DNA of 64,000 nucleotides from Muscardinus avellanarius (lineage: Eukaryota; Chordata; Mammalia; Rodentia; Gliridae), in NCBI GenBank assembly GCA_963383645.1, contig OY726565.1:26250966-26314965 (forward strand), written 5' to 3'. Under the pieces are notes generated by a model, which did no database searches, had not been told where the DNA came from, and saw only the letters and a program-made list of their open reading frames with translations. Positions 22,778 through 35,977 of the stretch are shown one piece after another. The position numbers and the translations under genes were made by a program. Every line of letters starts with the position of its first letter. Positions within the stretch are counted from its first letter, which is position 1.

Positions 22778-24783
22778 TATTTTAATCCATAGATGTCACT
22801 TTTTAATTCTCAGATTGTTTACAGAGTGGCCAGAAACCCTTGAAACCACCTTCTGTCTCCATTGACCTTGTTCCTGTCTATCTTTGAGCATTTCATTGCC
22901 TTTTAAAAATCTCTATATAGAAATGTAATTAACTAATTGTCAATAACTATGTTGATCTTTATGTATCAAAATGAAAAATTTCATATAAAATTAAACTATA
23001 TATAGGTTTGCAGAAAACTTCTAGAAATTACCATGTCTAACATATTCCAGTAGTCTAAACTGTCACCCACTTTAAATTTGATTCTCTGCTACTATGCATT
23101 ACTCATAGTGTTTCAAAGACCCTGTGTTCTTTAATGGCAGAGGGCATGTCACTTCTGGGGCAGGGCTTCCAGCTTATACATAATGGTAGTATCTGTCCAA
23201 CTATGTATACACAATGCACTGAGTCTGGGGACCTGGGAATCTTAGCAATGTCAGGTGGCTGGGTTCATTAATTCACCAGTCTTTTCATGTAATAGGCAAA
23301 CTTAGATACAAAAAAACAATCTATACTCAGAGAAGTTATAAATTTGAATGCAATAGTGCCTTTCCTTCTTAAACAAATCAGTCTGGTCTCAAAATGTCTT
23401 GTGGTACTGTGTGTGCATTTGCATGTGTAAGTGTGTGCAGGCAGAGGGATGGGCATGTGTTGCGTTGCTCAACTCCTTCTCATCACTGTACAAAAGATGG
23501 GAGAGTTCACTCCAAGGGCAGTAACCTTGGCTACCATCGATCTAGTTTCCTGAACCAATAGGGACCCAGAGACCTCTGTTCCAGTTTTTTCAGTAATATA
23601 ATCATGTGAGGAAACTAGAATTGTCTCATTACTGTTTCCTAATTTGTCTGTATGAAAATGAACTCCACGCCTTTTATTCTTTAGGGGGGTCTCTATAGCA
23701 CTTAGATGCCCTGAAAGATGTGATTTATTGATTGTGCCTTCCTCTCCCCCTCCCACAGCACTCTCTTAAAACAAGTTTTGAGAAAAGCACATAAGCCCAT
23801 GCCATTCCCAGGCAATGAGAAATACCATTCTTTTCATACAAATGAAATAAAATATTCTTTCCTCTTTCAGTCTCCAGCCCTGTCTTCCATTCCATTTAAG
23901 ATCTGTCTACCTCTGGGTTTCTTTCCCAGTATTTAATTAATAGCTAACATCACTATAAAAATATTTAAAGCAATTTACATAAACAGATGAAAGAAAACTG
24001 AACAGAAGTGACTGAAAAATTGATAGCTTTCCTAGATACAAATAAATATAATGGAAAACAGCCTTACAATAGCAAGAGCAAATACACATAAACTTACTGA
24101 GAATTGTGTGGGGGTCACCTGGAGAAAATCATAAACTCCGTGACGGAAGCAAAGGATGCTGATGAGGGCAGAGGCTGGCATGGCAGAGCCTGGCACCTGC
24201 TTACTCCACAGCCCCCTCCCGTCTTCCTCAATGGCTGAGCCTCAATTTGATGCAGATGGTGGCCAGGTCTCCCCCAGTGGCTGGAGAAAGGGTTCCCTCT
24301 CCTACTGGCAGGGCTCATTTAGGACTAGTGGTTAGTTGGGTGTTGGCCCTTCTGCTGGTCAGAAGTGTGCTGGGCTGCTTCGGGGAAAGGTTCCCTTATT
24401 CGTAAGGGTTTTCTTTTCTCCTCAGCACACTTTATGTCTATTTGTGAAGGGTGGAACTACAACAGCCATCTGTAATCAGGAGAACCATCCTGAGCACAAA
24501 GCGGCCTTGAGGAGGGAGCCTGGAGGGAGATGGGGCTCCGGGGCCTTGCTGACACTGCTGCTCCCCAGGCCAGCCAGCCCACACCTGCGTCCAGCTCCTG
24601 GTTTCCTGTTGTGAGGACGTAGGTCCTGTTCACCACAAGGTGTCCTCTTCCTGAGTGCCCACTTTGCCTCCATGTCTCAGCAAATCTCTGTAGTTAGGAA
24701 TGTATCCAGTGACGGATTTCTGGCAGTGGAACACAGCAGAAGTCATAAGTCAATCATAGGCACAGTTCATAAAAACCTCTGAT
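22775..24783. other. Single-copy intron sequence with a possible small L1 relic
   Basis: The part near 24000-24100 faintly resembles L1 ORF2. No exon was recognised on either strand. Confidence 0.35.
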
Positions 24784-24990
24784 CAGCTGAGTGTGTGGTG
24801 TACCCAGTGCTTGGGAGGCTAAGGCAGGAGGATTGCAGGTTTGAGGACAGCCTCAGCAATGTAGCAAGACTCTCAGCAACTTAGCAAGACCCTGTTTCAA
24901 ACACAAAATATAAAAATAAATAAAAAGGGCTGGGAGGTGAAGCTTGGAGGTAGAATGCCCCTAGGCTCAATCCCTAGGATCACAAAGGGG
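24784..24990 (+). repeat. B1-dID SINE
   Basis: Full dimer with diverged ends. Confidence 0.85.
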
Positions 24991-25674
24991 AAAACGTCAT
25001 GCACACCAGCCCTCTTCCCTTGTACATGTCACAGTACGGTGAAGAGATGGAAAACCAGGGATATCTGAGTCAGTAACCTTGCCTAAGAGGGTTACCAACC
25101 CCAAGAACACTCTGTGGGACCAAGCAATATGCTGTAATTGCACCAAGCCCCTCAAAGTCAGGGTCTGCTTGTTGCATCAGCTAATAGTAATTATTCTGCT
25201 GGCACAGTGAGATAATATATGTGCTTATTGTTTGAGACAAATTCGGGTTCTTTAACTCACGTCTGAAGGTTTTCTGCTTGCCGCTCTTGCCATTTTGCTG
25301 GAGTGGAAGTCTTGACAACATATAGGACTCTTCACACTGAGGCCCAAGGGAAGCTTTCTGAGCGCAGCTCCCTGGGCCATGGCTATTCTGGGCTCTCAGT
25401 GTGGAGCAGGGCCATAAAAGTTTTAACTGCTGTCCTAGGGGAAAATATGGCATGACTCTGTGGAGATAAACCTAAGGTATCTAATAAAGATGAGCACCTA
25501 CAAGGAGGAAGAGCAGAAGAAACAGGGACATTTCCTCCAGGGAGTTAGTTCTAGGAACCAGAAGTCCTGGTCATATCTGCATGAAATTCAGACTTATCTG
25601 AATTGCCAAAATGTGGTAGCTTTCTATTTTGGTAGTCTTTGACTGAACAGGGTCTTTGGACAGCAAGATTAGAG
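24991..25674. other. Single-copy intron sequence
   Basis: Nothing recognised. Confidence 0.35.

Positions 25675-25714
<40 letters not shown>
25675..25714. repeat. (GT)n microsatellite
   Basis: About 20 perfect units. Confidence 0.97.
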
Positions 25715-25716
<2 letters not shown>

Positions 25717-26529
25717 CACCGATTAATACAGCACTAGAATGCCATTGTGTTAAATACAGAGATGTAGCTTATGGTAAATTCTACTTCCCAAACAGAGCAT
25801 TTATGAACATTTCAGTGTGAAAAAAACAGTTCACCATTAGAAGCAGCACAATGGAGGTAAAAACAACAATATTAATAGACCTTAAAATGGGATAAAACTT
25901 GGAAAAATTAAAAAATTATAATGGTATTTATAAAGATTTAAAACACTGCACATAAGACACTATTCATAAGGACACATAAAATAAAATAATGCACTGTAAG
26001 CACATTGGAATAGATGCGTAAGGATACAGATAAAAGGAAATGAACAGAATAAGGAAGGAAATTCATATAAGATGAAGCTGATAGCAGTTAGAACTGGGAA
26101 AAATAACAAACTATACTTGAAATCTAAGAAAAAAGGGGGTAAAGGTTCTCAGCTTTTCCTAGTGGAAAATGGACTCAGAATGTGTGACAAGTGGATACAA
26201 GAGGAAGGAGGAGCCCTCCAAGATTACAGGTGTAATTAAACATTCCCAGAAAACATTTAGAAAGGTAGGAGGCTTCCAAATTGGATAGAACTTTTCCTAG
26301 AGCAGTAAGTAGGCTCTTGAGAGCTTCAGTGATAAGTTATTTCATAGTTATCATGACCAGTTTTGGGGTAAAAGTGAAAACATAGGTGGGCCTTAAAGAA
26401 ATCTAATTCAGAAAGCGCAATTAGTAACAAAATGCTGGGTGTGTTAACTCAGCACAAGATTCACAGTAGGGTTTGTTTAAATAAGGCTCTGTTTGCAGAT
26501 TATTACCTCTGTAATTGGGAAAAGAGTAT
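25715..26529. other. A-rich sequence, unassigned
   Basis: Could be decayed L1, but I found no firm match. Confidence 0.3.
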
Positions 26530-27179
26530 CAGAAAAGCAAAATGGATAACGAAACAAGAACCAACAATACACTGGATACAACAGACACATTTTAAGTGTG
26601 AGAACATTGACAGGATAAAAGCAAAAGGATGGGAAACAATCTAAGGGACAAGCAAGTGTGCATGTGGGAGCTCTAATATCAGCCAAAATATCAGACAAAG
26701 TAGCTCTCAAGACAGAGATTACCAGAGATAAGAGGGACACTTCATAACGAAAAAGGGTTGATGCATCTAAGAAAGTAACATGTCTAAATGCATACGCACC
26801 AAATAACAATGCTTTAAAGTATAGAAACAAACCAGAAAGCTTTAAAAGGAGAAAAATAATTCATAGTCACAGTCAAAAACTTGACCATATGGTATTTGTT
26901 AGAGCAGAATACTAAATATCAGCATAGACATGAAATATCTGAGCAGCAGTCAACTGACACCTATGGAACATTACACCCAACAACTGCATAATAAGTGTTC
27001 TTTTACGTGTACACGGATCACATGTCAATGTCAGCCTATCGGGGATACAAAGTATGTCAATGGAATGAAACTAGATTATGTTTTCAAACCACATAGAAGT
27101 AAAACTAATAATAAAAACAAAAATTAGAAAACAACTAAGTATTTAGAAATTAAGCAACATACTTATTTAATATAATTTA

Positions 27180-27250
27180 ATATTTTTAAATATAATTTAA
27201 TATTTTTAATTTTATGATTATTTAATATAATTACAGAAAAAAATAAGTAA
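27180..27250. repeat. AT-rich low-complexity tract
   Basis: Repeated TATAATTTAATATTTTTAA-like units, about 20 bp long. Confidence 0.7.
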
Positions 27251-27366
27251 ATAAATAGAATTAGAAACTATTTGGACAGGAACAATGAAAACAGCCTCAA
27301 ATATGTGTGATGCCATGAATTAGAAAGAGATGGAATACTTCCAGACCCATTCTGTGAAGCCAATGT

Positions 27367-27583
27367 CTTTTTTTTTTTTTTTTTTTGGCGGTACTAGGGA
27401 TGGAACCCAGGGTCATTCTACCTCCGAGCTATACTCCCAGTCCTGTTTTTTTTTTTTTTGAAACCAGGTTTCACTGAGTTGCAAAGGGCCTCACTAAGTA
27501 GCTGAGTCTGTCCATGAACTGTAATCCTCCGGTCTCAGCCTCCCAATGCTGGGATTACAAACCTGTGCCACCACGCCTGGCTT
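27367..27583 (-). repeat. B1-dID SINE
   Basis: Minus-strand dimer with a long poly-T. AAGCCAATGT/AAACCAATGT flank it. Confidence 0.9.
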
Positions 27584-28017
27584 AAACCAATGTTATCTTA
27601 ATACCAAAACAAACAAACAAAAAATAACCAAAGAAAAAAAAACTACAGACCAATATGCTTGATGAGCATGGATGTAAGCATTCTTAATAAAATACTAGAG
27701 ATTTGCACTTAAAACCATATCAAGAAAATTGTGCACCATAAACAAGTAGGTTTCATTCCAGGGATGCAAGGCTGGCTCAACATAGGAAGTAAACAGAACA
27801 ACAGACAAAAAGCACACCATCACCTTAGTAGGTCTAGAAAACGTATGTGGCAAATCCAACACCCATTTATGCTAAAAAAAACTAAAGATTAGAGATAAAA
27901 GGAATTTACCTCAACACTATAAAGGCAATATACAAAACAAAACAAAAATAACAACAACCAAAGCCAATATCATACTGAATGGGGAAAAATGGAAGGAATT
28001 ACCCCACCACCACCACC

Positions 28018-28220
28018 ACCTTTTTGTGGTACTGAGGGTGGAACCCAGGAGTACTCTTTCCCCAAGATATACCCTCAGCCCAATTTTATTTTTATTATGA
28101 AACATAATCTCACCAGTTTGATAAGAGTCTTCACTATTTGCTAAGGCTGTCCTTAAACCTGTAATCCTATCTCAGCCTCCCAAGTACTGGGATTACAGGT
28201 GTGCACCACCAAGTCTAGCA
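28018..28220 (-). repeat. B1-dID SINE
   Basis: Minus-strand dimer after a short (CCA)n run. GGAATT/AGAATTCC remain at the flanks. Confidence 0.86.
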
Positions 28221-28982
28221 AGAATTCCCTTTAAAATCAAGAGGAAGACTATGAGACTCACTATAACCACTAATATTCAATACAGTACTTGAAATTCTAG
28301 CCAGAAAAATAAGGCAAGAGAAGAAAATTAAAAAGATACATGTTGGGAAAGAAATAAAATTATCTATTTACAGATGACATGATTTTATACTTAGAAAATG
28401 CCAAACACTCAACCAGAAACTTTCTAAAGCTGATAAGTAAATTCAGCAAAGTATCTGAATATAAAATAAACTTATGAAGATCATTTTTCTACATACCATC
28501 CAACCATGAATCCACTGCAAAAGAAATCTGGAAAACATGGGAATAAATCTAAACCATGGAAGCAAAAGACCATGAAAATTATAGAACACTAAAGAAGAAA
28601 TTGAAGAAGACCTTAGAAGATCTCCCATGTTTTTGGATAGGCAGAATAAATGTCATAAAAATATCCATACTACCAAAAATATTGGCATTACAGTATTACA
28701 GATTCAATGTAATTCCTATCAAAATACCAAAGCCATTCTTGATAGACCTAGAAAAAGTCCTAAAATTCATGTATAAAAACGAAAGACCCAGAATAATCAA
28801 AGCAATTCTGATCGTCATAGTACCTGAGTTCAAACTGTACTACAGAAAAATAGTAACAAAACAGCACGATACTGGCACAAAAACAGATCAATGGAATAGA
28901 AGATAAAGAAACAAATCCTCACACATATAGCCCTTGATTTTTGTCAAAGGACCCAAAAAGATATGCTAGGAAAAAAACAGCC

Positions 28983-29140
28983 TTAGCTAAGTGTAGTGGT
29001 TTGTGGCTAGCTTTAACAACTTAGTGAGGCCTCTGCAACTTAATGAGATCATGTTTCAAAGTGAATTTTAAAAAATAGGGCTGGGCATGTAGCTTAGAGG
29101 TAGAATGCCCCTAGGTTCAATCCCCAGTGCTACAAAAGAA
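28983..29140 (+). repeat. B1-dID SINE, shortened left arm
   Basis: The right arm is intact (GCTGGGCATGTAGCTTAGAGG ... GGTTCAATCCCCAGTGC), and part of the left arm is deleted. Confidence 0.85.
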
Positions 29141-30943
29141 AAAGAAAAGAAAAATAGTCTCTTTAACAAGTAGTGCTTGGAAAGCTCAATATTCATAGTT
29201 AGAGAATAAAATAGACTCCATTCTCTCACTCTGCACGAGTCAGCTCAAGATGGATCAAGACCTAGAAACTAGACCAGAAATTGTGCCATTACTATGGCAT
29301 AGAACTAACTCTGACATACAGGAACTAGTAGAGACTTCCTTAATGAAATTCCGACACTCATGAATCAAAACAGAATCAATAAAAGGAATGGCGCGTAATT
29401 GAAAGGCTTCAGTGCAGCAAAGGAAACTATCAAGAGTCTGAAGAGGGCCTACAGAATTGTAGATCTTTGCCAGCTACTTCTCTGATAGAGGACAAATACC
29501 TTGTATAATAAAAAAAAAAAAACCAAAAAAAGGCCAATCAAAAACTGGGCAATTGGATTCAATAGACACTTCTTAAGACAAGAATACAAAAGGCCAATAA
29601 ACACATGAAAAAATGAAAAATGTTCAACATCATTAGCAATCAGGGTAATGCAAATAAAAACAACACTGAGACTCCATTTAATCCACTTAGAAGGCAACCA
29701 TCAAGAATACAAACAATAACATGCTGGCGATGATGTGGGGAAACAGGAACACTTATACTGGTGGGATGGCAAATTTATTACAACTGCTATGGAGATCAGT
29801 GTGGAGGTTTCTCAGAAGACTAAGAACGGAACCACCATGTGACCCATCTATACTACTACTCTGCATCTTTACAAAAGAATCAAACTCAGAACACTATAGT
29901 AACATGCATATTCATGTTTATAGTGGCACACTTTACATAAGACAGAGAATGGAACCGGCCTAGGTGTCTGTGAACAAATAACAGATAATAAAAATGTGGT
30001 ATATACACACAATGGGATTTTACCCGGCCATAAAGAACAACACAAGTATGTCATTTTCAGGAAAATAAATGGAACTAGAGAATATGATGCTAAGTGAGAC
30101 CAGTCAGGAAGTCAAGGGTTGAATGTTTTTTCTCACATGGGAAACGAGAGAGAAATCAGGAAACAAAGGAGCTATAGATAATCGAGGAGGATGACCAGTG
30201 GCATAGCAGAAGGGGCTGGGAGAGGGGGTGGGGCTGGGAAAAGGGAGAGCTGATGAAAGGACCGGTCCCAGTAACGCTGTGCCCATGTATGAAGGCGACA
30301 CGGACATTCCCGCTGTTAGGCACGGGCAGGGCTGTGTAGTGGGGAGGCACTGAAGGGAAGGCCACCAGGACCTATGTGCATTTGTATGAACTGGAACCTC
30401 ACTAAGATGTTTAGTTACAATGCACCAATAAAAGCATAGACAAATATATGGGAGGCGGCTACAACAGTGCCTAAAGTGTACAGTTGTAAGCATGTATTAA
30501 AAAGGAAAGAAAGGTAAGAAAATCAGAGATCTAGGTTTTCATCTCAAGAAACTAAAAAGGAGCCAATTAAAAATAAAGAAAATAAGAGCAAAAAATACCT
30601 GAAGTTTCTCTCAGTCTTAGATATTTTTAGTTCTATTAGTAATACATGGTATTTTTCAGATATGGAAGAGTAAACATCAATTACTAAAACCTATCAAGTA
30701 GAAAAAAGAATAAAGTACTTACAAATAATGCTAAACAAAGAGGTAAAAAATTTATAGAGTAAAAATGACAAAAATTGCTGAAAGAAGTTAAAAACATAAA
30801 TAAATTAAACATCTCATATTTATAGACTGGAAGAACTAATATTAAGATGTCAATTCTACCCAAAGTGATCTATAGATTCAATGCAATCCCTATTAAAATC
30901 CCCAAAACTGTTTTTCAGAAATAGACCGATACATTTTAAAATT

Positions 30944-31151
30944 TTATTTATTTATTTACTTACTTTTGGTGGTACTGGGGTTTCTGGAAGCCCTTCTACC
31001 TCTGGGCTACACTCCCAGACCTATGTTTTTATATTTTTAAATTTGGAAACAGGGTCTCTTAAGCCAGCGAGGCTTGGCTCCGAACCAGCGCGATCCTCCT
31101 GTCTCCGCCTCCCAAGCGCGGGGATTACAAGCGTGCGCCACCACACCCGGC
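30944..31151 (-). repeat. B1-dID SINE, CTTCTACC/TCTTAAGCCAG subfamily, low divergence
   Basis: Perfect 15-bp flanking repeat ATACATTTTAAAATT (30929-30943, 31152-31166). CpGs are retained in the B1 arm (CAAGCGCGGGGATTACAAGC), so it looks young. Confidence 0.93.
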
Positions 31152-31407
31152 ATACATTTTAAAATTCATATAAAATCTCCAGGCATCCTGAGTAGTCTAA
31201 GCAATCTAGGGAAGAGAGTAAAACCAGAGGAGTCATGCTTTCTGATTCCAAAATGTACCACCCAGCTACATTAATCAAAAGAGCATGTACTGACATAAAG
31301 ACAGATAGACCAATGGAATAGACCAGAGAGCCCAGCAATAAACCCTAGAATATGGTCATATATGATTTTTGATAATGTCAATTGTTTTCATTAAGATCAC
31401 TTAATGG

Positions 31408-31580
31408 GTCGGGTATGTGGCACACATCTGTAATCCCAGCACTTAGGACAGGAGGATGGCAGGTACAAAGTCAACATATAGTAACTTAGATCTCATATTA
31501 AAATAAGAAATGAAAGGGGCTGGAGCTGCAGCTCAGAGGTACAGCACCCTGGGTTCAAGCCCCAGTACCATTAAAAAAAA
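31408..31580 (+). repeat. B1-dID SINE
   Basis: Diverged, internally shortened dimer. Confidence 0.82.
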
Positions 31581-32031
31581 TGAGTCGATGGGTAACAAAC
31601 AGTCTTTTCAATAAATGCTACTGTGAAAAACTGTCGTGTGCAAAATGATAGACTGAACCCTAAGACTGGAAAGTTTACAGCTACTAGAAGAAAACAGAAG
31701 GAAACTTCATGACATTGGGCTTGGAATGACTTCATGGATAGGGTACCAAAAGTACACAAGAAAAATGAATTAAACTTCATCAAACTGAAAAACCGTTGCT
31801 CATCACAGGATACTATCAATAAAAAGGCAACCCTCAAAATGGGAGAAAAAACTTGCAATTCACAAATATGATACAGGATTAATATTCAGAATATATAATG
31901 AACTTAAAACTCTACAACAATAAGAACAACTCAATTAAAATTGGGCCTAAAAACTCAAAGACATTTTTTCAAAATGAAAACTAAGCACACTAACAGACGC
32001 TAAACTGCAGTAACACAACACTGCACACTTT

Positions 32032-32240
32032 TCTTTTTTTTTGCGGGTCTGGGGATGGAACTCAGGGGCATTTGACCTCCGAGCTACACCCCCTGCCCTA
32101 TTTTTATTCTTTATTTTGAAACAGGGTCTCACTGAGTTGCAGAGGGCCTCACTAAGTAGCTGAGGCTGTCCGCGAACCGCAATCCTCCGGTCTCAGCCTC
32201 CCGAATGCTGGGATTACAGGCGTGCGCCACCACGCCCGGC
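32032..32240 (-). repeat. B1-dID SINE, low divergence
   Basis: Flanked by CACACTTTTC on both sides. The CpG-rich arm (CACCACGCCCGGC) is intact. Confidence 0.93.
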
Positions 32241-32760
32241 TCACACTTTTCACTTCCCAGTTTTTTGACAGCCATGATCCAAAAACCAGTGTTGGCTAGG
32301 CTGTGGAAAAGTTGTAGTCCTGTGCTCTGCTGGTGGCAAAGTAAAATGTAGCTGCTGTAGAAGTCTGCATGGCAGTTCCTCAAAACATTATATATAGAAT
32401 TACCACAGGACCTAGCAACTCAAATTCTGTGTTTATTCCCCAAAGAATTTAAATCAGGGACTCAAAAAGGTATTTGTTCAGCAATAATCAGATCAGCATT
32501 ATAGCAATAGAAAACAATGAAAGCACATTTCACAACAGCAAAAATGTGAAAGCACTCAAGACTCCATCAATGGCTGAATGGGTAAACAATGTATAGTACA
32601 GCCGAACAACGGAGTACTATTCAACTTCAAAAAGGAATTCTGATACATCTTACAGTGTGAATGTTAGGCTACATGGAATAAGCCAGGCACAAACTGACAA
32701 ATATATGATTCCAGTTACATAAAGAACTGAGAAGACTTTAGAGACATAAAAAGTAGATTA

Positions 32761-32963
32761 GAGCCGGGCGTGGTGGCGCATGCTTGTAATACCAGTACTT
32801 GGGAGGCTGAGACAGGAGGATTGCACAGGTTCGAAGCCAGCCTCAGCTAGTAAGGCTCTCAGCAGCTTGGTGAGACCCTGTTTCCAAATAAAAATATAAA
32901 ATAGGTCTGGAAGTGTAGCCTGGGGGTAGAAAGCCCCTGGGTTCCATCCCCAGTACCACACAA
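32761..32963 (+). repeat. B1-dID SINE
   Basis: Flanked by AAAAAGTAGATT on both sides. It ends GTACCACAC. Confidence 0.93.
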
Positions 32964-33172
32964 AAAAGTAGATTGTAGGTTCCCAGGTTACATGTAAGAT
33001 GGTACATGTTTATTTTATCATATTGCAGATTACCAGAGTAAACAAAAATGGTGAATGTGTAGCTTGCCAAAGCAATAACAAAAATACTGTTTTTGTTTCT
33101 GCATACTGTTTGAAGGTTTTAGGGGAAAGACAGCAAAAAGAGAAATGTGACTTTTTTTGTTTTCTATTTGTA

Positions 33173-33335
33173 GGATTGAAGATTGAACCCAGGACCTCCC
33201 ACATTAGGCAAGTGCTCTACCACTGAGCTACATCCCCAGCCTTTTACTGGGGTTGCCCAGGCTGGCCTGGAACTTGGTCTCCTCCTACCTGGGCAGCTGG
33301 GATTACAGGTGTGCACTACCATACCCTGGTCCACC
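33173..33335 (-). repeat. ID-B1 SINE of a different, older subfamily
   Basis: The ID arm reads close to canonical rodent ID (CAAGTGCTCTACCACTGAGC on the plus strand), unlike the common AGAGGTAGAATGCCCC type here. The left arm is shorter. Confidence 0.85.
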
Positions 33336-33392
33336 TACTTTTAAATGTCACTGGATTTACAAGGGCCAAATAAATGAATACTTTATTTTCTA

Positions 33393-33580
33393 GTACTGAG
33401 AATTGAGCCCAGAGGCATTCTACCTCTGAGCTACACCCCTAGTCCTATTTTTTATTCTTTATTTTGAAACTGGGTCTCACTAAGATGTAAAGTACCTGAG
33501 GCTGGCCACAAACCTGCGATCCTCCTGTGTCAGCCTCTCAGGTACTGGGATTACAGGCATGTGCCACCATGCCTAGCTGA
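33393..33580 (-). repeat. B1-dID SINE
   Basis: Minus-strand dimer. Confidence 0.88.
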
Positions 33581-33826
33581 TTTTAATCTATAGGACAATT
33601 AACCAATTCTCAGAGGAACACCCTGGGCTTTGATTAAATCCCAAATCATTGTCTACAGAAAAAAAAAGCCCCATATAATCCAACCTCATAACCTTTTTAT
33701 TTCTAAAATCCTAAAACAAAGAAGAAAAGCACAATCAGAAAAGATAAAGGCCAAAAAACCTGTTTTATCAGTACATGTATCAGGAAGCAAAGGCAATAGA
33801 CAAATAAATTATGAAAAATGAAAATT

Positions 33827-34055
33827 AGCTGGGTGTCTTGGCACACACTTGTAATCCCAGCACTTGAGAAGTGGAGACTGGAGGGAGAGTCATGGTTCGC
33901 AGACAGCCTCAGCTACTTAGGGAGCCCTTCACAACTCAGTGAGACCCTGTTTCAAAAATAAAAAAATAGGGCTGGGGTGTAGCTCAGAGGTACAATGCCC
34001 TGGGTTCCATCCCCGATACTGAAAGAAGAATAAGAATAAGAATAAGAATAAGAAG
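33827..34055 (+). repeat. B1-dID SINE with (AAGAAT)n tail
   Basis: Full dimer, then AAGAAT hexanucleotide units from about 34025. Confidence 0.88.
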
Positions 34056-35741
34056 AAAAGAAAAGTAAAAGCAATTACTTTAATTTTTCTCTAAGGAGCT
34101 CTGCTGACATGTTGTAGCAGTGCTATCCTGCAGAGCAAGGCTGCAGCTCCTGGGAGAGGAGGCTCCCAAGGATGCTTCCAGAACTCTTGCAGCATGAACA
34201 GATATAGCTGAGGAACTTTTCAAAGTTACTGAAATATCCCCAAACTGTCATCTGACCTTTAAAAACGACACTGGCATTTTCATCTTCCAATGCCAAGCTT
34301 ATTTAGACGATGAACAACAGGCCCACATATGGACCAGACTTAAATTCTCATTTCCATCAGCCGGGAGAGCAGCACGTTGGGGCACCAGGGCTGTCGGGAT
34401 GGCAGCAGCAAGGTCGCTTCGTGACATCTTGCCTGCGGGCCTCCCCACAGCTCTGGTAGCCATGGGCTTCTGAAGGATGTCCAGATGGATCAGGACGCTG
34501 CCCTGCTTGCTCACTGTGCATGTGTCACCTCATTTACATTAGTATCAGCCCCATGAGGAAGATGAATAATTGGATTTTTCTTGTTTGGAAAACAGACATT
34601 ACAGTTCCTGCCTCAGTGACATTATAAAAATCAGACAGCAGTGCACATATCTGATTACTAAGGTGGGTCCTAGCACTGTTAAAAAAAAAAAAAGAAAAGT
34701 ATTAGTCAGTCTCTGGAGGTCAGCGGGAGTCCCATGACCTGGAGGCCACATTTCTAGTTCTTCATTTAGTGTCTTTCTAACAAAACAGTCAGTTTTAGAT
34801 TAGACTAGGGCTGGAGAATGCATGCGAAGACTTTCTGTGGACTACAGCAATGAGGAAAGCTGGAAGGGAATTTATAATTCCTGGACTCCAGAAGTCCCAT
34901 GTTGGCTTTCCTAAAACTGACTCTGAGATTGGAGCAGGTTACGCCTCCTGAGTCCCTGTGCCCAGCCCTTACTGCATTTCATGCAGGGCCTATTCCTTAC
35001 CCATCCTCAATTGTATTAAATGCGATGTCTCACCATGGGAAAATCTCCAGTACAACAAACAAAGGTAATTAGAAATATTGCTATCTTTATTAGGAAAGTC
35101 AATGCCTCTAATGAATGGGTAATAAATCCTTTAGGGAGAAAAGAGGTGTCTAATTATTTGCACTCAACAAAATTGGAGGGGCCCTACTGTCATCAACAGA
35201 GCATTACTGACAGATCACCATGTGGTTTTGGCTTAAAGCTTGACAGTTCAAAAACTCGAGGAATACCGACTACCATAAGGTATGCTTTCACTTGGCTTCT
35301 TTGTGTAAATAAAGTTGACCTAATAGGAACATAATTTATACTAATTCCCATCTCTTCCAGTGATCTGTAATATCCTTCAATGAATACAGATTATGTAATC
35401 AACAAAATACTCCATGTCACTAAGAAACCAATTTCCAACAAATGTAAGCTTTTATGCTTAATAGTAAATTAATAGTAAATTAAATAGTAAATACCCAACT
35501 CCATGACTTCATGTTGTTTTGATTAATTGTTTACCATAATGAATTATAACATTGCCAATCCCCAAAAGTTTTTTAAGACAAAGGCTAATAGAATTTAACT
35601 TAAAAAAATGTCCTATGGGTATATTTTTTACCACTGCATATATGAGCAATAGGAAGATCAATAAATGACCTGGAATCTCAAAATATTCAACTAGGATAAA
35701 CTTCTGAGTGGGAAAATACATAGGCGAGCAGCATGAAGCCA
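34056..35741. other. Single-copy intron sequence; candidate conserved element at about 35000-35340
   Basis: No repeats recognised. The 35000-35340 part is repeat-free and A/T-rich with TAATTA-type motifs. It keeps an open frame of 104 codons, but with no coding similarity I can name. Confidence 0.35.
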
Positions 35742-35957
35742 CCAGGCATGGTAGCACATGCTTGTAATCCCCGTACTTGGGAGGCTAAAACAGGAGGACT
35801 GCAGGTTCCAAGACAGCCTCAGGTACTTAATGAGGCCCTCTACAACTTAGTGAAAACTTGTTTCCAAATAAAGAATAAAAATAGAACTGGGGATGTAGCT
35901 CAGAGGTAGAATGCCCCTGGGCTCAATCCTGAGTATGCAAAAAAAAAAAAAAAAAAA
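35742..35957 (+). repeat. B1-dID SINE
   Basis: Full dimer with a poly-A tail. Confidence 0.9.
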
Positions 35958-35977
35958 CATGAAATTTCCAAATTGTG

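Larger units (their letters stand above)
26530..30435 (+). mobile_element. L1 ORF2 to 3'UTR, decayed, interrupted by SINEs
   Basis: Colinear L1 ORF2 pieces run left to right. They include the reverse transcriptase core TTTACAGATGACATG (F-T-D-D-M, about 28366-28380), then the region encoding IPKIL, IPIKIPKPF and similar segments. A G-rich 3'UTR (30210-30240) and the terminal TGCACCAATAAAA follow. Many stops and frameshifts are present and the 5' part is missing. SINEs at 27367, 28018 and 28983 split it. Confidence 0.85.
30720..33020 (+). mobile_element. Second, older L1 ORF2 remnant, interrupted by SINEs
   Basis: Plus-strand ORF2-like sequence, such as ATCTATAGATTCAATGCAAT and GACCAATGGAATAGACCAGAG, follows the first L1. 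It ends near 32760-33020. It is heavily mutated and has SINE insertions at 30944, 31408, 32032 and 32761. Confidence 0.75.
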
